Origin: Roseburia sp.
Lineage (GTDB): Bacteria > Bacillota > Clostridia > Lachnospirales > Lachnospiraceae
Direction of reading: 5' to 3'
Assembly: GCA_023664685.1 (NCBI GenBank)
Contig: JAMPFC010000003.1
Location: 20,469 to 84,468 of the forward strand
DNA: 64,000 nt
Shown in pieces: positions 54,157 through 63,794 of this stretch (position 1 is its first letter; each line of letters opens with the position of its first letter). The notes beneath the pieces are model-generated. The model ran no database searches, was not told the origin of the DNA, and worked only from the letters and a program-made list of their open reading frames with translations. Both the position numbers and the translations under genes were made by a program.

Positions 54157-56037
54157 CTAATCCAATTCCACAGCCCCCGTATAGAGCTGATAATACCTCC
54201 CCTTCATATCAAGAAGTTGTTTATGCGTACCGCGCTCGATGATCTCTCCCTGCTCCAAAACCATGATACAATCGGCATTGCGCACCGTAGACAGGCGGTG
54301 GGCGATGACAAATGTAGTTCTGTTTTTCATCAGGCGTTCCATCCCGTGGTCGATGTGCATTTCCGTCCTTGTATCGACCGAACTGGTCGCCTCGTCAAGC
54401 ACGAGGATCGGTGCCTTAGAAACCGCCGCCCGCGCAATATTCAAAAGCTGCCTCTGCCCTTGGCTCAGATTGATTCCATCCCCCTCGAGCATCGTATCGT
54501 AACCATCCTCCAGACGCATGATAAACGAATGGGCGCTGGCTGTTTTCGCCGCCTGCTCGATTTCTTCGTCGGTGGCATCCGGCCGGCCATATCTTATATT
54601 TTCACGGACAGTTCCCGTAAAAAGATGGGTGTCCTGAAGCACCATAGCGATATGCTCCCGCAGGCTCTTTCTCTCATAACTCTTGATATCCCGCCCATCG
54701 ATCGTGATGCTTCCCTCCTGTATATCATAAAACCGGTTCAACAGGTTTGTGATCGTCGTCTTTCCGGCACCGGTCGAACCCACAAATGCCACCTTCTGGC
54801 CGGCATGGGCATAGAGGTCGATGTTCTTCAGTATCACTTTATCCGGATTGTAGCCAAATGTCACATTGTCCATGATGACCTCCCCTTTGACCTCTTCCAT
54901 CAAAACAGCATCCGGGGCGTCCTCTTCCTCCGGTTTCTCATCCATTACCTTAAACACCCGTTCCGCACCGGCGAGTGCCGAGAAGATCGTATTGACCTGC
55001 ATCGAGATTTCATTGATCGGCCGGCTGAACTGTCTGGAGTAATTGACAAACACACTCAAATCCCCGACCGAAAGTTTTCCGGCGATACTGAACAAGCCGC
55101 CCACACAGGCAGTAATGCTGTAGCTCACCTGACTGAGATTTCCCATAACCGGCCCCATGATCCCGCCAAAAAACTGCGCCTTGATCTGTTTACTTTTTAA
55201 ATCATTATTTAACTCTGTAAATTCCTGAACCGCCTTTTCTTCATGGCAAAATACTTTTACCACTTTCTGGCCGGTCACAGTTTCCTCGATATATCCATTC
55301 AGCTTACCGAGCGCCGACTGCTGGGAGCGGTAGTACTTTGAACTCCGCATCGCGATAAATCCCCCCGCCTTGATCATGGCAGGCACTAAAAGGATCGTCA
55401 GCAGGGCAAGCCAGATATTCATGACGAACATGATCGTTACCGTGCCAAGTATGCTTAACGCTCCGGATATAAGCTGAATGATCGTATTATTGAGCATTTC
55501 GCCGATCGCATCCACGTCATTCGTGAACCGGCTCATGATATCTCCGGTCGCATTGGTGTCAAAATACCGCACCGGAAGCGTCTGGATATGGTCAAACAAA
55601 TCCTTTCGCAGCGCTTTCAGCGACCGCTGTGATACCCCGATCATGATCCTCTGTTGGAGATACGTGGTGATCACGCCGAACAAAAAGACACAAAGCATCA
55701 AAAGAATCCCCATCAAAAGCGTCTGGATTCCATCGCTTACGACCGCCTCCACATCCGCGCCCGCCTCTTTCGTCTTTTTATAAGTCTCCGCAACCCCGTC
55801 AATGATCGGCGAAAGCAGATAGGAACCCGCCAGTGTCGTTGCGCTCGAAAAGACCGCACACAAAATGGCAACAATAACCTTTCCTTTATCTTCTCCCACA
55901 TACGTTAAGAGACGCCGGATCGTTTCTCTGGTATTTTTCGGTTTTCCGCCCATCATTCCCTTTTGGCGACGTCCCGGGCCGCCTCCCGGGCCTCTCATCG
56001 GAGGGCCGCCCTGCGGTTTATTTCCCTGTCCACTCAT
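54157..56037 (-). CDS. ABC exporter subunit, consensus NBD
   Basis: A 626-aa half-transporter. The first about 35 residues are Gly/Pro/Arg-rich; six helices run to about 340; the NBD has Walker A GSTGAGKTT, signature LSQGQRQLLNIARA, Walker B ILVLDEATSSVD with the catalytic Glu, and IAHRLST. ATG overlaps the upstream partner by 4 nt. Heterodimeric exporter of the multidrug type; MarR control suggests drug or toxin efflux. Confidence 0.93.
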   Translation of the reverse strand: MSGQGNKPQGGPPMRGPGGGPGRRQKGMMGGKPKNTRETIRRLLTYVGEDKGKVIVAILCAVFSSATTLAGSYLLSPIIDGVAETYKKTKEAGADVEAVVSDGIQTLLMGILLMLCVFLFGVITTYLQQRIMIGVSQRSLKALRKDLFDHIQTLPVRYFDTNATGDIMSRFTNDVDAIGEMLNNTIIQLISGALSILGTVTIMFVMNIWLALLTILLVPAMIKAGGFIAMRSSKYYRSQQSALGKLNGYIEETVTGQKVVKVFCHEEKAVQEFTELNNDLKSKQIKAQFFGGIMGPVMGNLSQVSYSITACVGGLFSIAGKLSVGDLSVFVNYSRQFSRPINEISMQVNTIFSALAGAERVFKVMDEKPEEEDAPDAVLMEEVKGEVIMDNVTFGYNPDKVILKNIDLYAHAGQKVAFVGSTGAGKTTITNLLNRFYDIQEGSITIDGRDIKSYERKSLREHIAMVLQDTHLFTGTVRENIRYGRPDATDEEIEQAAKTASAHSFIMRLEDGYDTMLEGDGINLSQGQRQLLNIARAAVSKAPILVLDEATSSVDTRTEMHIDHGMERLMKNRTTFVIAHRLSTVRNADCIMVLEQGEIIERGTHKQLLDMKGRYYQLYTGAVELD

Positions 56038-57776
56038 GCCGACACCTCCTTTTCCTTATCTTTCTGGGAATAATAAATTTCCTGATATTCCTCACAATCC
56101 CGAATGAGTTCCTCATGCGTTCCCTGCCCGACGATCTCTCCTTCTTCCATGACAAGGATCCGGTCTGCGCTCTCGACAGAAGAAATCCGCTGGGCAATGA
56201 TGAGTTTTGTCGTATCCTTAAGAGACGTCGAAAAACTTTTCCGGATTTCCGCCTCAGTCGCCGTATCCACCGCACTTGTACTGTCATCGAGAATAAGGAT
56301 CTTCGGTTTTTTCAACAGCGCTCTCGCAATACAAAGACGCTGCTTCTGCCCGCCGGATACATTGACGCCGCCCTGCCCAAGCTCGGTCTCATATCCATCC
56401 GTAAATGATGTGATAAAGCCATCCGCCTGTGCGTACCGTGCCATCTCATAAATCTGTTCATCCTCTGCGTCCTCATCACCCCAACGCAGGTTATCCATGA
56501 TCGTTCCCGAAAAAAGCGTATTTTTCTGGAGAACCATCGCCACGCCATCCCGCAGATGTTTCAGGGAATAATCTTTCACATCTACGCCGTCGACAAGCAC
56601 CTGTCCCTCATCGGCATCATACAGCCTCGGGATCAACTGCACAAGCGAACTCTTTCCGGAACCGGTCGACCCGATGATACCGATCGTCTCCCCCGGATTT
56701 GCATGGAATGAAATATGTTTTAATACGTTATTCTTATGTTTTTTATAATACCGGAAACCAACATTCCGAAATTCGATTTCTCCTCGTTTTACAAACAATT
56801 CCTTCTGCTTCGCCTCATCATCATTTAAGTCAACTTTCGCAAGCAGTACTTCTTTAATACGCTTTGAAGACGCTAACGCCCTCGAACCCTGTATCATGAT
56901 CATTCCAACCATCATAAGGGACATCAAAATCTGCACGATATACGTCGTAAAAGCAGTCAGATCCCCAACCGGCATATCTCCCACGATGATCTGTTTTCCG
57001 CCGAACCATACGACTGCCATCGTCGTTATATTCATCGCCAGTGTCATGATCGGCATCGTAAGGATTACGATCCGCAGGGCATTTAAACTTTTCTCCTGCA
57101 ATTCGTCGTTTGCCTTGTCAAACGTCTGCTTTTCAAAATCATCACGCACAAAAGATTTTACAACCCGTACATTCGTGATATTTTCCTGAATACGCGAGTT
57201 CAGGGCGTCAATCCTCGTCTGCATGATATCAAACCGGGGAAACGCTGTTTTGATCACAAGCACGAGCGCTATGACTAAAAGCGGAATCACGATTCCAAGT
57301 ATCACAGCAAGTCTGGCATTCATCATGATTGCCATGATCAGGCCTCCGATCAGCATACCCGGGGCGCGCAAAAGCATCCTAAGTCCCATCGAGATCACAT
57401 TCTGCATGTTTGTGATATCATTTGTCAGTCTCGTCACAAGTGAACCTGTGGAAAATTTTTCGATATTTGCAAAAGAAAATTCCTGAACTTTTGTAAATAC
57501 ATCTTTTCGCAGGCTCGCCGCAAAACTCACCGATGCCTTCACCGCAAAATATGCCCCGAGCGTCCCGCCTGCCATCATACAAAGCGCAATGGCCACCATC
57601 ATGACCCCTCTTGCGATCACATATCCGTTTCCGGCGCCGCCCTCGATCCCTTCGTTGATGATCATCGACATCAGCTTTGGCATAAGAACTTCACCGAGAA
57701 CTTCCACGATCATAAAAATCGGGCCTAGGATAAATGCCGACAAATATGGTGTCACATATTTTTTATAAATACTCAT
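56034..57776 (-). CDS. ABC exporter subunit, degenerate NBD
   Basis: A 580-aa half-transporter with six helices to about 310, Walker A GSTGSGKSSLVQ, signature VSGGQKQRLCIARA and Walker B ILILDDSTSAVD. The catalytic Glu after Walker B is Asp, typical of the degenerate site in heterodimeric exporters. ATG at 57776 starts MSIYKKYVTPYLS; the frame reaches a TTG at 57800 that overlaps the MarR stop. Pairs with the downstream subunit. Confidence 0.92.
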   Translation of the reverse strand: MSIYKKYVTPYLSAFILGPIFMIVEVLGEVLMPKLMSMIINEGIEGGAGNGYVIARGVMMVAIALCMMAGGTLGAYFAVKASVSFAASLRKDVFTKVQEFSFANIEKFSTGSLVTRLTNDITNMQNVISMGLRMLLRAPGMLIGGLIMAIMMNARLAVILGIVIPLLVIALVLVIKTAFPRFDIMQTRIDALNSRIQENITNVRVVKSFVRDDFEKQTFDKANDELQEKSLNALRIVILTMPIMTLAMNITTMAVVWFGGKQIIVGDMPVGDLTAFTTYIVQILMSLMMVGMIMIQGSRALASSKRIKEVLLAKVDLNDDEAKQKELFVKRGEIEFRNVGFRYYKKHKNNVLKHISFHANPGETIGIIGSTGSGKSSLVQLIPRLYDADEGQVLVDGVDVKDYSLKHLRDGVAMVLQKNTLFSGTIMDNLRWGDEDAEDEQIYEMARYAQADGFITSFTDGYETELGQGGVNVSGGQKQRLCIARALLKKPKILILDDSTSAVDTATEAEIRKSFSTSLKDTTKLIIAQRISSVESADRILVMEEGEIVGQGTHEELIRDCEEYQEIYYSQKDKEKEVSA

Positions 57777-57796
57777 ACAAATTGTCACGTCCTTTC

Positions 57797-58270
57797 TCAA
57801 TTTATTTCTGACAGATTGTCATAAATGCGTCTCAGGAATCTTCTCAGAGTCACCAGTTCTTCCTCCGAAAAGCCCTCCAACATCTGTTTTTCCAAATCTT
57901 CAATCCGTTTTCTGCTCTTTTTCACGACCTCTTCTCCCTTTGGCGTCAGTTTTACAAAGTTCGCCCGGGAATCTTTTTCTTTTACGCTTTTTTGTATATA
58001 ACCATCCCGTTCCATCTTTTTGAGGGAAACCGTCACAGTCGCAGTCGATATACCGAGAGCATGAGCCAGTTCAGACTGTGATTCAAATTCATTCTCTGAC
58101 AGTGTCATGAGCAGCCGATGCTGCGCCCGGTGGATTCCCGTCCCATTCAAAAATTTTTCCATTTTCCGCTGGTGCATCTGATCCACAAACATTATGATCT
58201 TTACAGGATTTGCTTTCCTGAAAAAATCTGTCTCATCCATATCCCAACATGTACCACATTTTCTTTTCAT
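57797..58270 (-). CDS. MarR-family regulator of the ABC exporter
   Basis: A 157-aa winged-helix regulator (ALGISTATVTVSLKKMERDG recognition region, wing EKDSRANFVKLT). It begins CGTCWDM, so it has two Cys near the N-terminus. It is first in the MarR-ABC-ABC unit, with a large palindrome 52 nt upstream, so autoregulation with release by a drug ligand is likely. ATG at 58270 has GGAGG at 8 nt; a TTG lies two codons upstream. Confidence 0.9.
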   Translation of the reverse strand: MKRKCGTCWDMDETDFFRKANPVKIIMFVDQMHQRKMEKFLNGTGIHRAQHRLLMTLSENEFESQSELAHALGISTATVTVSLKKMERDGYIQKSVKEKDSRANFVKLTPKGEEVVKKSRKRIEDLEKQMLEGFSEEELVTLRRFLRRIYDNLSEIN

Positions 58271-58321
58271 GACCAAAACCTCCTTTCCTGTCTGGATCTC
58301 GTCACAGATAATACTTTTCCC

Positions 58322-58375
58322 ATATCATTAGTACATTAACCATTAGCAAATTAATTATTAACATACTAATGATAT
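58322..58375. promoter_or_regulatory. Palindromic operator upstream of the MarR-ABC operon
   Basis: Perfect 12-bp arms atatcattagta (58322-58333) and tactaatgatat (58364-58375) around a 30-nt AT-rich centre that contains further attaa-type half-sites. A possible promoter (TTGCTA, 16-bp spacer, TGATAT) lies within it, so a bound MarR protein would cover it. Confidence 0.7.
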
Positions 58376-58527
58376 GATATGCTCCTATTGCGATTTTGTC
58401 AATCCTTTTTTACAAAACAAAAAGGTGCGGCTAAAAACCTCACCTATATATGAAACACTTTTTACAGAACGTTCACAATTTTTAGACCATTTGAACATCA
58501 TTTATTCACATTTTCATCTTATACTTA

Positions 58528-58558
58528 GTTTATAAGTTAATGAAAACAACTTATAAAC
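58528..58558. repeat. Inverted repeat in the niaR-marR intergenic region
   Basis: gtttataagtt / aacttataaac, 11-bp arms with a 9-nt loop. The remainder of 58376-58616 is AT-rich with no gene and no clear promoter toward niaR. Confidence 0.6.
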
Positions 58559-58616
58559 CACTTGATTTTAGGTAATTTTCTTATTTTTGATATTTTTTCA
58601 TAAAACTCCTCTTTCA

Positions 58617-58646
58617 GATAAAGGACTGCAACAGCAGTCCTTTATC
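58617..58646. terminator. Stem-loop after niaR
   Basis: Perfect 13-bp stem gataaaggactgc / gcagtcctttatc with a 4-nt loop, 6 nt past the niaR stop. The plus strand has ctttt after it, and the minus strand no U-tract, so termination strength toward the minus strand is uncertain. Confidence 0.7.
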
Positions 58647-58652
58647 CTTTTA

Positions 58653-59171
58653 CTATTTCTTAATGATCAGATAATTCTTTTCCCTCAATGCATTTTCGAT
58701 CAAATCCAATGTCTCCTCCGAGTCCGCAGATACCGTATGATAATGATAGTCCGACGTGATATTTTTGAGCGGAGAGGATTTTCCACTCTTTATACCCCGG
58801 ATAAATTCCGTCACATCCCGGACTGAGCGAATATTTAAATCGACTTGGACTCTGCCATATACTTTATGATTTACAAAATCATTTTCGACAATTCCGCCAT
58901 AATAAACGATTGTATTTAGTTCATCCTCGGTCTGCTCGTCCGTGTTGCACATCTTAAATACACGGGTTGCTTTCCCGCCGGAAACGTTTCGCAGCAGATA
59001 TCCTCTGTTTGTCGATATTATATCCATATGGGCAGCACGAAGTATCGCAACATCCTGAACGATCACCTGACGGCTGACATTAAATTCTCTTGCCAGTTTT
59101 GTGCCTGATACCGGCTCCCGGCTCCCGCGCAGTCTGTGCGCGATCGAATCCCGGCGTTCCTTACCGCTCAT
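58653..59171 (-). CDS. niaR: NiaR (YrxA) niacin-responsive repressor
   Basis: A 172-aa regulator of NAD synthesis. The N-terminal HTH_11 (REFNVSRQVIVQDVAILRA) is followed by the 3H domain with the three conserved His positions (NHKVYGRVQVDL, SDYHYHTV) that bind nicotinate. It is last in the nadA-nadB-nadC-niaR run and probably represses it when niacin is present. ATG at 59180 is too close to AAAGG; ATG at 59171 (10 nt) is preferred. Confidence 0.93.
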   Translation of the reverse strand: MSGKERRDSIAHRLRGSREPVSGTKLAREFNVSRQVIVQDVAILRAAHMDIISTNRGYLLRNVSGGKATRVFKMCNTDEQTEDELNTIVYYGGIVENDFVNHKVYGRVQVDLNIRSVRDVTEFIRGIKSGKSSPLKNITSDYHYHTVSADSEETLDLIENALREKNYLIIKK

Positions 59172-59211
59172 ATCTACCATACCTTTCTGTAAAATAATTA
59201 AAAAACCTGCT

Positions 59212-60069
59212 TCACTCCTTGACCGGATGAAGATTCTTCAACGAGATATCAAGAATTGGTGCGGAATGGGTAAGCGCCCCGCTGGAAATATAATCCACGC
59301 CGATATGGATCAGCTCCTCGACATTTTCCCTCGTCACATTTCCCGAACACTCCGTCTCTGCCCTGCCATCTATGATCCGGATCGCCGCTCGCATCTGTTC
59401 CGGCGGCATATTATCTAACATAATGATGTCGGCACCCGCATCGACCGCTTCACGCACCATATCGAGATTCTCTACCTCGACTTCAATCTTCCTGACAAAT
59501 GGCGCATACTCTTTTGCCATCCGGACTGCTTCCCCAACTCCGCCGGCTGCCCCGATGTGATTATCCTTTAAAAGAACACCGTCGGAAAGATTGTATCTGT
59601 GGTTGTAGCCGCCGCCAACCTTTACCGCATACTTTTCAAACACCCGCATATTCGGCGTTGTCTTTCTCGTGTCAAGCAGCTTTGTCTTTGATCCCTCGAA
59701 AAGCTTTGCGATCGAATTTGTATACGTGGCAATTCCGCTCATCCGCTGGAGATAATTGAGCGCCACCCTCTCACCGGAAAGCAGGACGCGGATATCCCCT
59801 GTCACAACTGCCATGAGCTGTCCGGCTGTCACTGCATCCCCGTCTTTACATCGAAAATCAATCTCCACCGCTTCGTCTAGAAGCTGAAAAACCCTTGCAA
59901 ACACATCCAGCCCCGCAATGATCCCGTCTTGTTTGCATATGAGTTGCACTTCACCTTTTTGTGCATTCGGCATCACCGCATTTGTCGTGATGTCTTCACT
60001 TGTTATGTCCTCCTGTAATGCCTGTCGGATCAAATGATCTGCATTTAATTTCATCGTTATGTCATTCAT
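59212..60069 (-). CDS. nadC: Nicotinate-nucleotide pyrophosphorylase
   Basis: A 285-aa quinolinate phosphoribosyltransferase, making NaMN from quinolinate and PRPP. Motifs are LNYLQRMSGIATYTN, LLDTRKTTPNMRVFEKYAVKVGGG (written here in part) and the C-terminal IGVDYISSGALTHSAP. Its ATG lies inside the end of nadB, an 8-nt overlap. niaR follows after 40 nt. Confidence 0.95.
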   Translation of the reverse strand: MNDITMKLNADHLIRQALQEDITSEDITTNAVMPNAQKGEVQLICKQDGIIAGLDVFARVFQLLDEAVEIDFRCKDGDAVTAGQLMAVVTGDIRVLLSGERVALNYLQRMSGIATYTNSIAKLFEGSKTKLLDTRKTTPNMRVFEKYAVKVGGGYNHRYNLSDGVLLKDNHIGAAGGVGEAVRMAKEYAPFVRKIEVEVENLDMVREAVDAGADIIMLDNMPPEQMRAAIRIIDGRAETECSGNVTRENVEELIHIGVDYISSGALTHSAPILDISLKNLHPVKE

Positions 60070-61363
60070 TTTCTTTTTGTTCCTTTCTCTTGTTCCTCAC
60101 CCGGTCGATTTCCTCTAAAACAAGCTCCTTATACCCTTCCCTTAACCGCTCCAGATCAGAGTACTTTTCGATATCTATTTTTGGCTCATGTGGAATATGC
60201 GTATAGGTTCTGGCGATCCTCTTTGCCGCCCTCTTGGCAAATACAAAACTTTCAAGCAGAGAATTGCTCGCCAGACGGTTCGCCCCATGAACTCCGTTAC
60301 AGCTCGTCTCCCCAATCGCAAATAATTGTTTCATGGAAGTCTTGCTGTCTGAATCCACCCAGATCCCGCCCATAAAATAATGCTGCGCCGGCACGACCGG
60401 AATCGGCTCCTTTGTCACATCAAAGCCCTCCTCCAGACATCTTTTGTAAATATTTGGAAAATGCCCTTTGATCTCCTCCTCCGGGATCGGTGCGAGGCTG
60501 AGCCTCACGTAAGGCATCCCATCCTTTTCCATCTGTTCATACACTTTTTCCGTCAGGACATCCCGCGGCAGGAGTTCATCGACAAACCGCTCTCCATCTC
60601 GGTTCAAAAGGACTGCGCCCTCACCGCGCACGGATTCCGAGATCAGAAACCGTCTCCCCGGTTTTGTCGAATACAGCGTTGTGGGATGGATCTGGATATA
60701 ATCAATATTTTCAAGTTCGATCCGGTGTTTGATCGCAACCGCAAGAGCATCTCCTGTCATATGGCTGAAATTCGTAGAGTGTTCATACAGACCACCCAAC
60801 CCCCCGGAAGCAAGCACCGTATAATCCGCCCGAAGCAGGGAAATCTGTTTATCCTGATCTGCCACCACCGCACCAAAGCATATATTTTCTTCTACGATCA
60901 GATCCACCATCGTAGTGTGTTCATAAATGGTGACATTTTTCAGTTTTTTTACTGCTGCAAGAAGCTTTTCGGTTATTTCCTTTCCGGTAATATCCTCATG
61001 AAACAAAATGCGCGGCGTGGAATGCCCGCCCTCTCTCGTAAAGATCAGGGAACCGTGGTCATTTTCAAAATCCACACCGTACAAGATCAGGTCATCGATC
61101 ACCTTTCGAGAGGAACGGATCATGATATCAACGGACTCCTTGCGGTTTTCATAATGCCCCGCCTTCATTGTATCCTCAAAATAACTGTCATAATCTTCTT
61201 CTGATTTGAGGACGCAGATTCCTCCCTGAGCCAGATACGAGTCGCTGTTTTCCATGTCGTCCTTTGTAATGATCACTATTTTTTTATCTCTGGGAAGGTT
61301 GAGGGCGCAAAACAACCCCGCGGCACCGCTCCCAACGATCAATATGTCTGTCTTCTTTTTCAT
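60062..61363 (-). CDS. nadB: L-aspartate oxidase
   Basis: A 433-aa FAD enzyme oxidising aspartate to iminoaspartate for NadA. The N-terminal dinucleotide-binding motif VGSGAAGLFCAL, NSDSYLAQGGICV, REGGHSTPRILFHEDITG, PAQHYFMGGIWVDSDSKTSM and ETSCNGVHGANRLASNS are present. The C-terminal helical domain is shorter than in E. coli NadB (540 aa), a form seen in clostridia. It starts 17 nt after nadA. Confidence 0.95.
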   Translation of the reverse strand: MKKKTDILIVGSGAAGLFCALNLPRDKKIVIITKDDMENSDSYLAQGGICVLKSEEDYDSYFEDTMKAGHYENRKESVDIMIRSSRKVIDDLILYGVDFENDHGSLIFTREGGHSTPRILFHEDITGKEITEKLLAAVKKLKNVTIYEHTTMVDLIVEENICFGAVVADQDKQISLLRADYTVLASGGLGGLYEHSTNFSHMTGDALAVAIKHRIELENIDYIQIHPTTLYSTKPGRRFLISESVRGEGAVLLNRDGERFVDELLPRDVLTEKVYEQMEKDGMPYVRLSLAPIPEEEIKGHFPNIYKRCLEEGFDVTKEPIPVVPAQHYFMGGIWVDSDSKTSMKQLFAIGETSCNGVHGANRLASNSLLESFVFAKRAAKRIARTYTHIPHEPKIDIEKYSDLERLREGYKELVLEEIDRVRNKRKEQKENE

Positions 61364-61380
61364 ACTCTACCCTTTACTAT

Positions 61381-62289
61381 TTATCTGCCAAGCTCCAGCA
61401 TATTTGTTAAAGGTTTATTCGCCTGAAATCTCAGTTCATCACTGACAAATACTTCATTGCTTCCCTTCTCGAGAACATCGGCCACCTTTTCCAATGTGAT
61501 CTTTTTCATATCAGAGCAAATCTGCTCCTTCATAACCGGATAAAAGGCTTTATCCGGATTGTTTTTTACCAACTCATAAAATACCCCTGTTTCGGTACAG
61601 ATGATAAACTCTTTTTTATTGCTTTTTCCCGCATAGTCAATGATTCCTGATGTACTGCCGATATAATCGGAACGGTCAAGGATTTCTTTGGTACATTCGG
61701 GATGTGAGAGAACCTCTGCCTCTGGGTGGGCAAGTTTTGCCGCCTCGAGTCCCGCCACCGTCATCTGTGCATGCACCGGACAATACCCGTCATTTAGCAT
61801 GATGTTTTTTTCCGGAACCTGCTCCGCCACATATCTCCCTAGATTTTCATCCGGGATAAAGAAAATGTTCTGATTCGGAAGCGCTTTTACGATCTTCACC
61901 GCATTTGACGACGTCACACACACATCCGACATTTTTTTCAGTTCTGCGGTAGAATTGATATAACATACAACAGCAAGATCGTCATATTTCTCTTTCATGG
62001 CACGGATCCGTTCCTCCTCTGCCATATGTGCCATCGGGCAATCCGCTGTGGCGTCCGGCATCAGTACCGTCTTTTCCGGACTGAGAATCTTGGCACTCTC
62101 TCCCATAAAAGAAACACCACAAAAAACGATCGTCCGGGCATCTGATCTTGCGGCGATCTGACTCAGATAAAAAGAATCTCCCACATAATCTGCTATTTCC
62201 TGTACCTCGTCACTGACATAATAATGTGCCAGAATCACTGCATTTTTTTCTTCCTTCAAACGGTCAATCTTATTCTTGAGTTCGTTCAC
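61381..62289 (-). CDS. nadA: Quinolinate synthase A
   Basis: A 302-aa 4Fe-4S enzyme condensing iminoaspartate and DHAP to quinolinate. It has ILAHYYVSDEVQEIAD at the N-terminus, the cluster cysteines in VFCGVSFMGESAK, SHPEC and EQICSDM, and VTSSNAV. The start is GTG at 62289 with AGGAG at 5 nt; the frame reaches a TTG at 62343 with no ribosome site. First gene of the NAD operon. Confidence 0.94.
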   Translation of the reverse strand: MNELKNKIDRLKEEKNAVILAHYYVSDEVQEIADYVGDSFYLSQIAARSDARTIVFCGVSFMGESAKILSPEKTVLMPDATADCPMAHMAEEERIRAMKEKYDDLAVVCYINSTAELKKMSDVCVTSSNAVKIVKALPNQNIFFIPDENLGRYVAEQVPEKNIMLNDGYCPVHAQMTVAGLEAAKLAHPEAEVLSHPECTKEILDRSDYIGSTSGIIDYAGKSNKKEFIICTETGVFYELVKNNPDKAFYPVMKEQICSDMKKITLEKVADVLEKGSNEVFVSDELRFQANKPLTNMLELGR

Positions 62290-62365
62290 AATTCTCCTCG
62301 TTTCTGCGCATTTTTCCGGCGCATATGATAATCCGGCAGACAAACCGCCAGTTTTGTTATGTCAT

Positions 62366-62400
62366 ATCTTAACACAAAACTTTACAACTGACAAGACAGA
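62366..62400 (-). promoter_or_regulatory. nadA promoter with candidate NiaR site
   Basis: Minus strand TTGTCA (62389-62394), 17-bp spacer, TAAGAT (62366-62371). The dyad-like CTGTCTTGTCAG overlaps the -35 and may bind NiaR; the site is a guess from position. Confidence 0.6.
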
Positions 62401-62433
62401 AACGAGGAAAATCTCATTTCCATAAAAATACAA

Positions 62434-63645
62434 TTACTTATATTCTTTCTTTGCTGTCTCCAGTATACTGTCAAAACAGGGCTTTTTCTCGAAATCACCG
62501 TGGAACAAAAGCGGATAACTGGTCTCCCCACGAAAACCACTGAGCCACGAATCTTCATCCAAAACGCCCCAGAATGTCACATTGGTCACATTTGCCTTGC
62601 CCGTCCGGTCTGCCTCCAGTATCGCCTCAAAAAATTCACGGTAGCGCTCTGCCTGTTTTTCCAGTCCTTCCTCCGAATTGTCGGTATTGTGCATATCAAT
62701 CTCGGTAAGATGGATCTCAAGCCCATCGATCTCACCGTATTTTTCAAGGGCATCTGCGATCATGTCAGCGGACGGATAGTCCATATCCCAATGGCTCTGC
62801 ATTCCCATGCCATCCACAAGACCTTTCTCACGCAGCTCCTTCAAAAGCACCACGATCAGTTCCCGCTTCATCGGCGTATATTCGTTGTAGTCATTGAAAA
62901 ATAATTTCACCTCCGGATCTGCATATTTCCTTGCAAATGTAAACGCATCCGTGATATAACTCTCATCGCCATATATCTGATACCAACTGCTCTCCGTGCG
63001 ATAGCCGCCATCATCTCCCATACCCTCGTTGACAACATCCCACGTCTCGATCACGCCGGGATAATTCTCCTGACAATACGTAAGCACTTTCTTGATATAC
63101 GTTTCCATTCTCTGCCTCATCGTCTTCTTGTCAACAAGACCATTTGCCGGTTCATAGTCTTTTGCAAAAAACCAATCCGGCGTCTGGCTGTGCCACACAA
63201 GACAGTGTCCCCGCAGTTTGAGTCCCTTTTCTTTTACCGTCTGCAAGATCACATCCAGTTCTTTTGTGCGGATTTCCGGCATCCCGTCCTTACTCTTCTC
63301 CGTCGCCTCCCGGTCAAGAAGGTTCTCCGGTTTCAGTTCGTTTCCCATTGTGACCCGGTTAAAATTCTCACTGACAAACTCCATCTCTTTCTCATTCCGG
63401 AGTGTTGCCATCAGGATCGAAGCTCCCACGGTAAAATCATTTTGAAAGGCATCTTTTAGGACAGTCGCATTTTTTACTTCCTCTGTCACCTGACTTCCGT
63501 CTGTCTGCTGACCGTCCCCATCCTGTTCTTCCACTGCTGAGGGTGACGCTGTCGCAGAATCCCCGCCCTGCTTTCCACAGCCAGATACGAGAACCACCGC
63601 CAGAGCCATAACAGTACCCAACAACCATATCTTTTTTGATTTCAT
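62434..63645 (-). CDS. GH10 endo-xylanase lipoprotein
   Basis: A 403-aa enzyme cutting beta-1,4-xylan on the cell surface. The signal peptide ends in LVSGC (Cys near 23), then a Ser/Gly/Asp linker and the GH10 barrel from about 62. The acid/base Glu is in TWDVVNEGMG (near 207), the nucleophile in IHLTEIDMH (near 315), and HCLVWHSQTPDWFF and TFWGVLDEDSW line the cleft. ATG at 63645 has GGAGG at 7 nt; the frame opens at 63675. Confidence 0.94.
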   Translation of the reverse strand: MKSKKIWLLGTVMALAVVLVSGCGKQGGDSATASPSAVEEQDGDGQQTDGSQVTEEVKNATVLKDAFQNDFTVGASILMATLRNEKEMEFVSENFNRVTMGNELKPENLLDREATEKSKDGMPEIRTKELDVILQTVKEKGLKLRGHCLVWHSQTPDWFFAKDYEPANGLVDKKTMRQRMETYIKKVLTYCQENYPGVIETWDVVNEGMGDDGGYRTESSWYQIYGDESYITDAFTFARKYADPEVKLFFNDYNEYTPMKRELIVVLLKELREKGLVDGMGMQSHWDMDYPSADMIADALEKYGEIDGLEIHLTEIDMHNTDNSEEGLEKQAERYREFFEAILEADRTGKANVTNVTFWGVLDEDSWLSGFRGETSYPLLFHGDFEKKPCFDSILETAKKEYK

Positions 63646-63675
63646 AACAAATCCTCCATTCTTTGATTTCTTCAT

Positions 63676-63704
63676 ATTTTATTATATTATGCGGTGAAAG
63701 TCAA
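63676..63704 (-). promoter_or_regulatory. Promoter of the xylanase gene
   Basis: Minus strand TTGACT (63699-63704), 17-bp spacer, TAAAAT (63676-63681). Confidence 0.6.
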
Positions 63705-63731
63705 AGGGGCTGTCATCCCGACAACCCCTTT
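63703..63731. terminator. Stem-loop between the small gene and the xylanase
   Basis: aaagggg / ccccttt (7 bp) extended by tgtc/gaca, with a 5-nt loop. The U-tract on the minus strand is short, so terminator strength is uncertain; its 3' arm overlaps the xylanase -35. Confidence 0.45.
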
Positions 63732-63794
63732 AAAAATATGAACCTTCTTTATATATGTGTACTATCATTCTGTCTTATGTAATAGAGCCAATTA

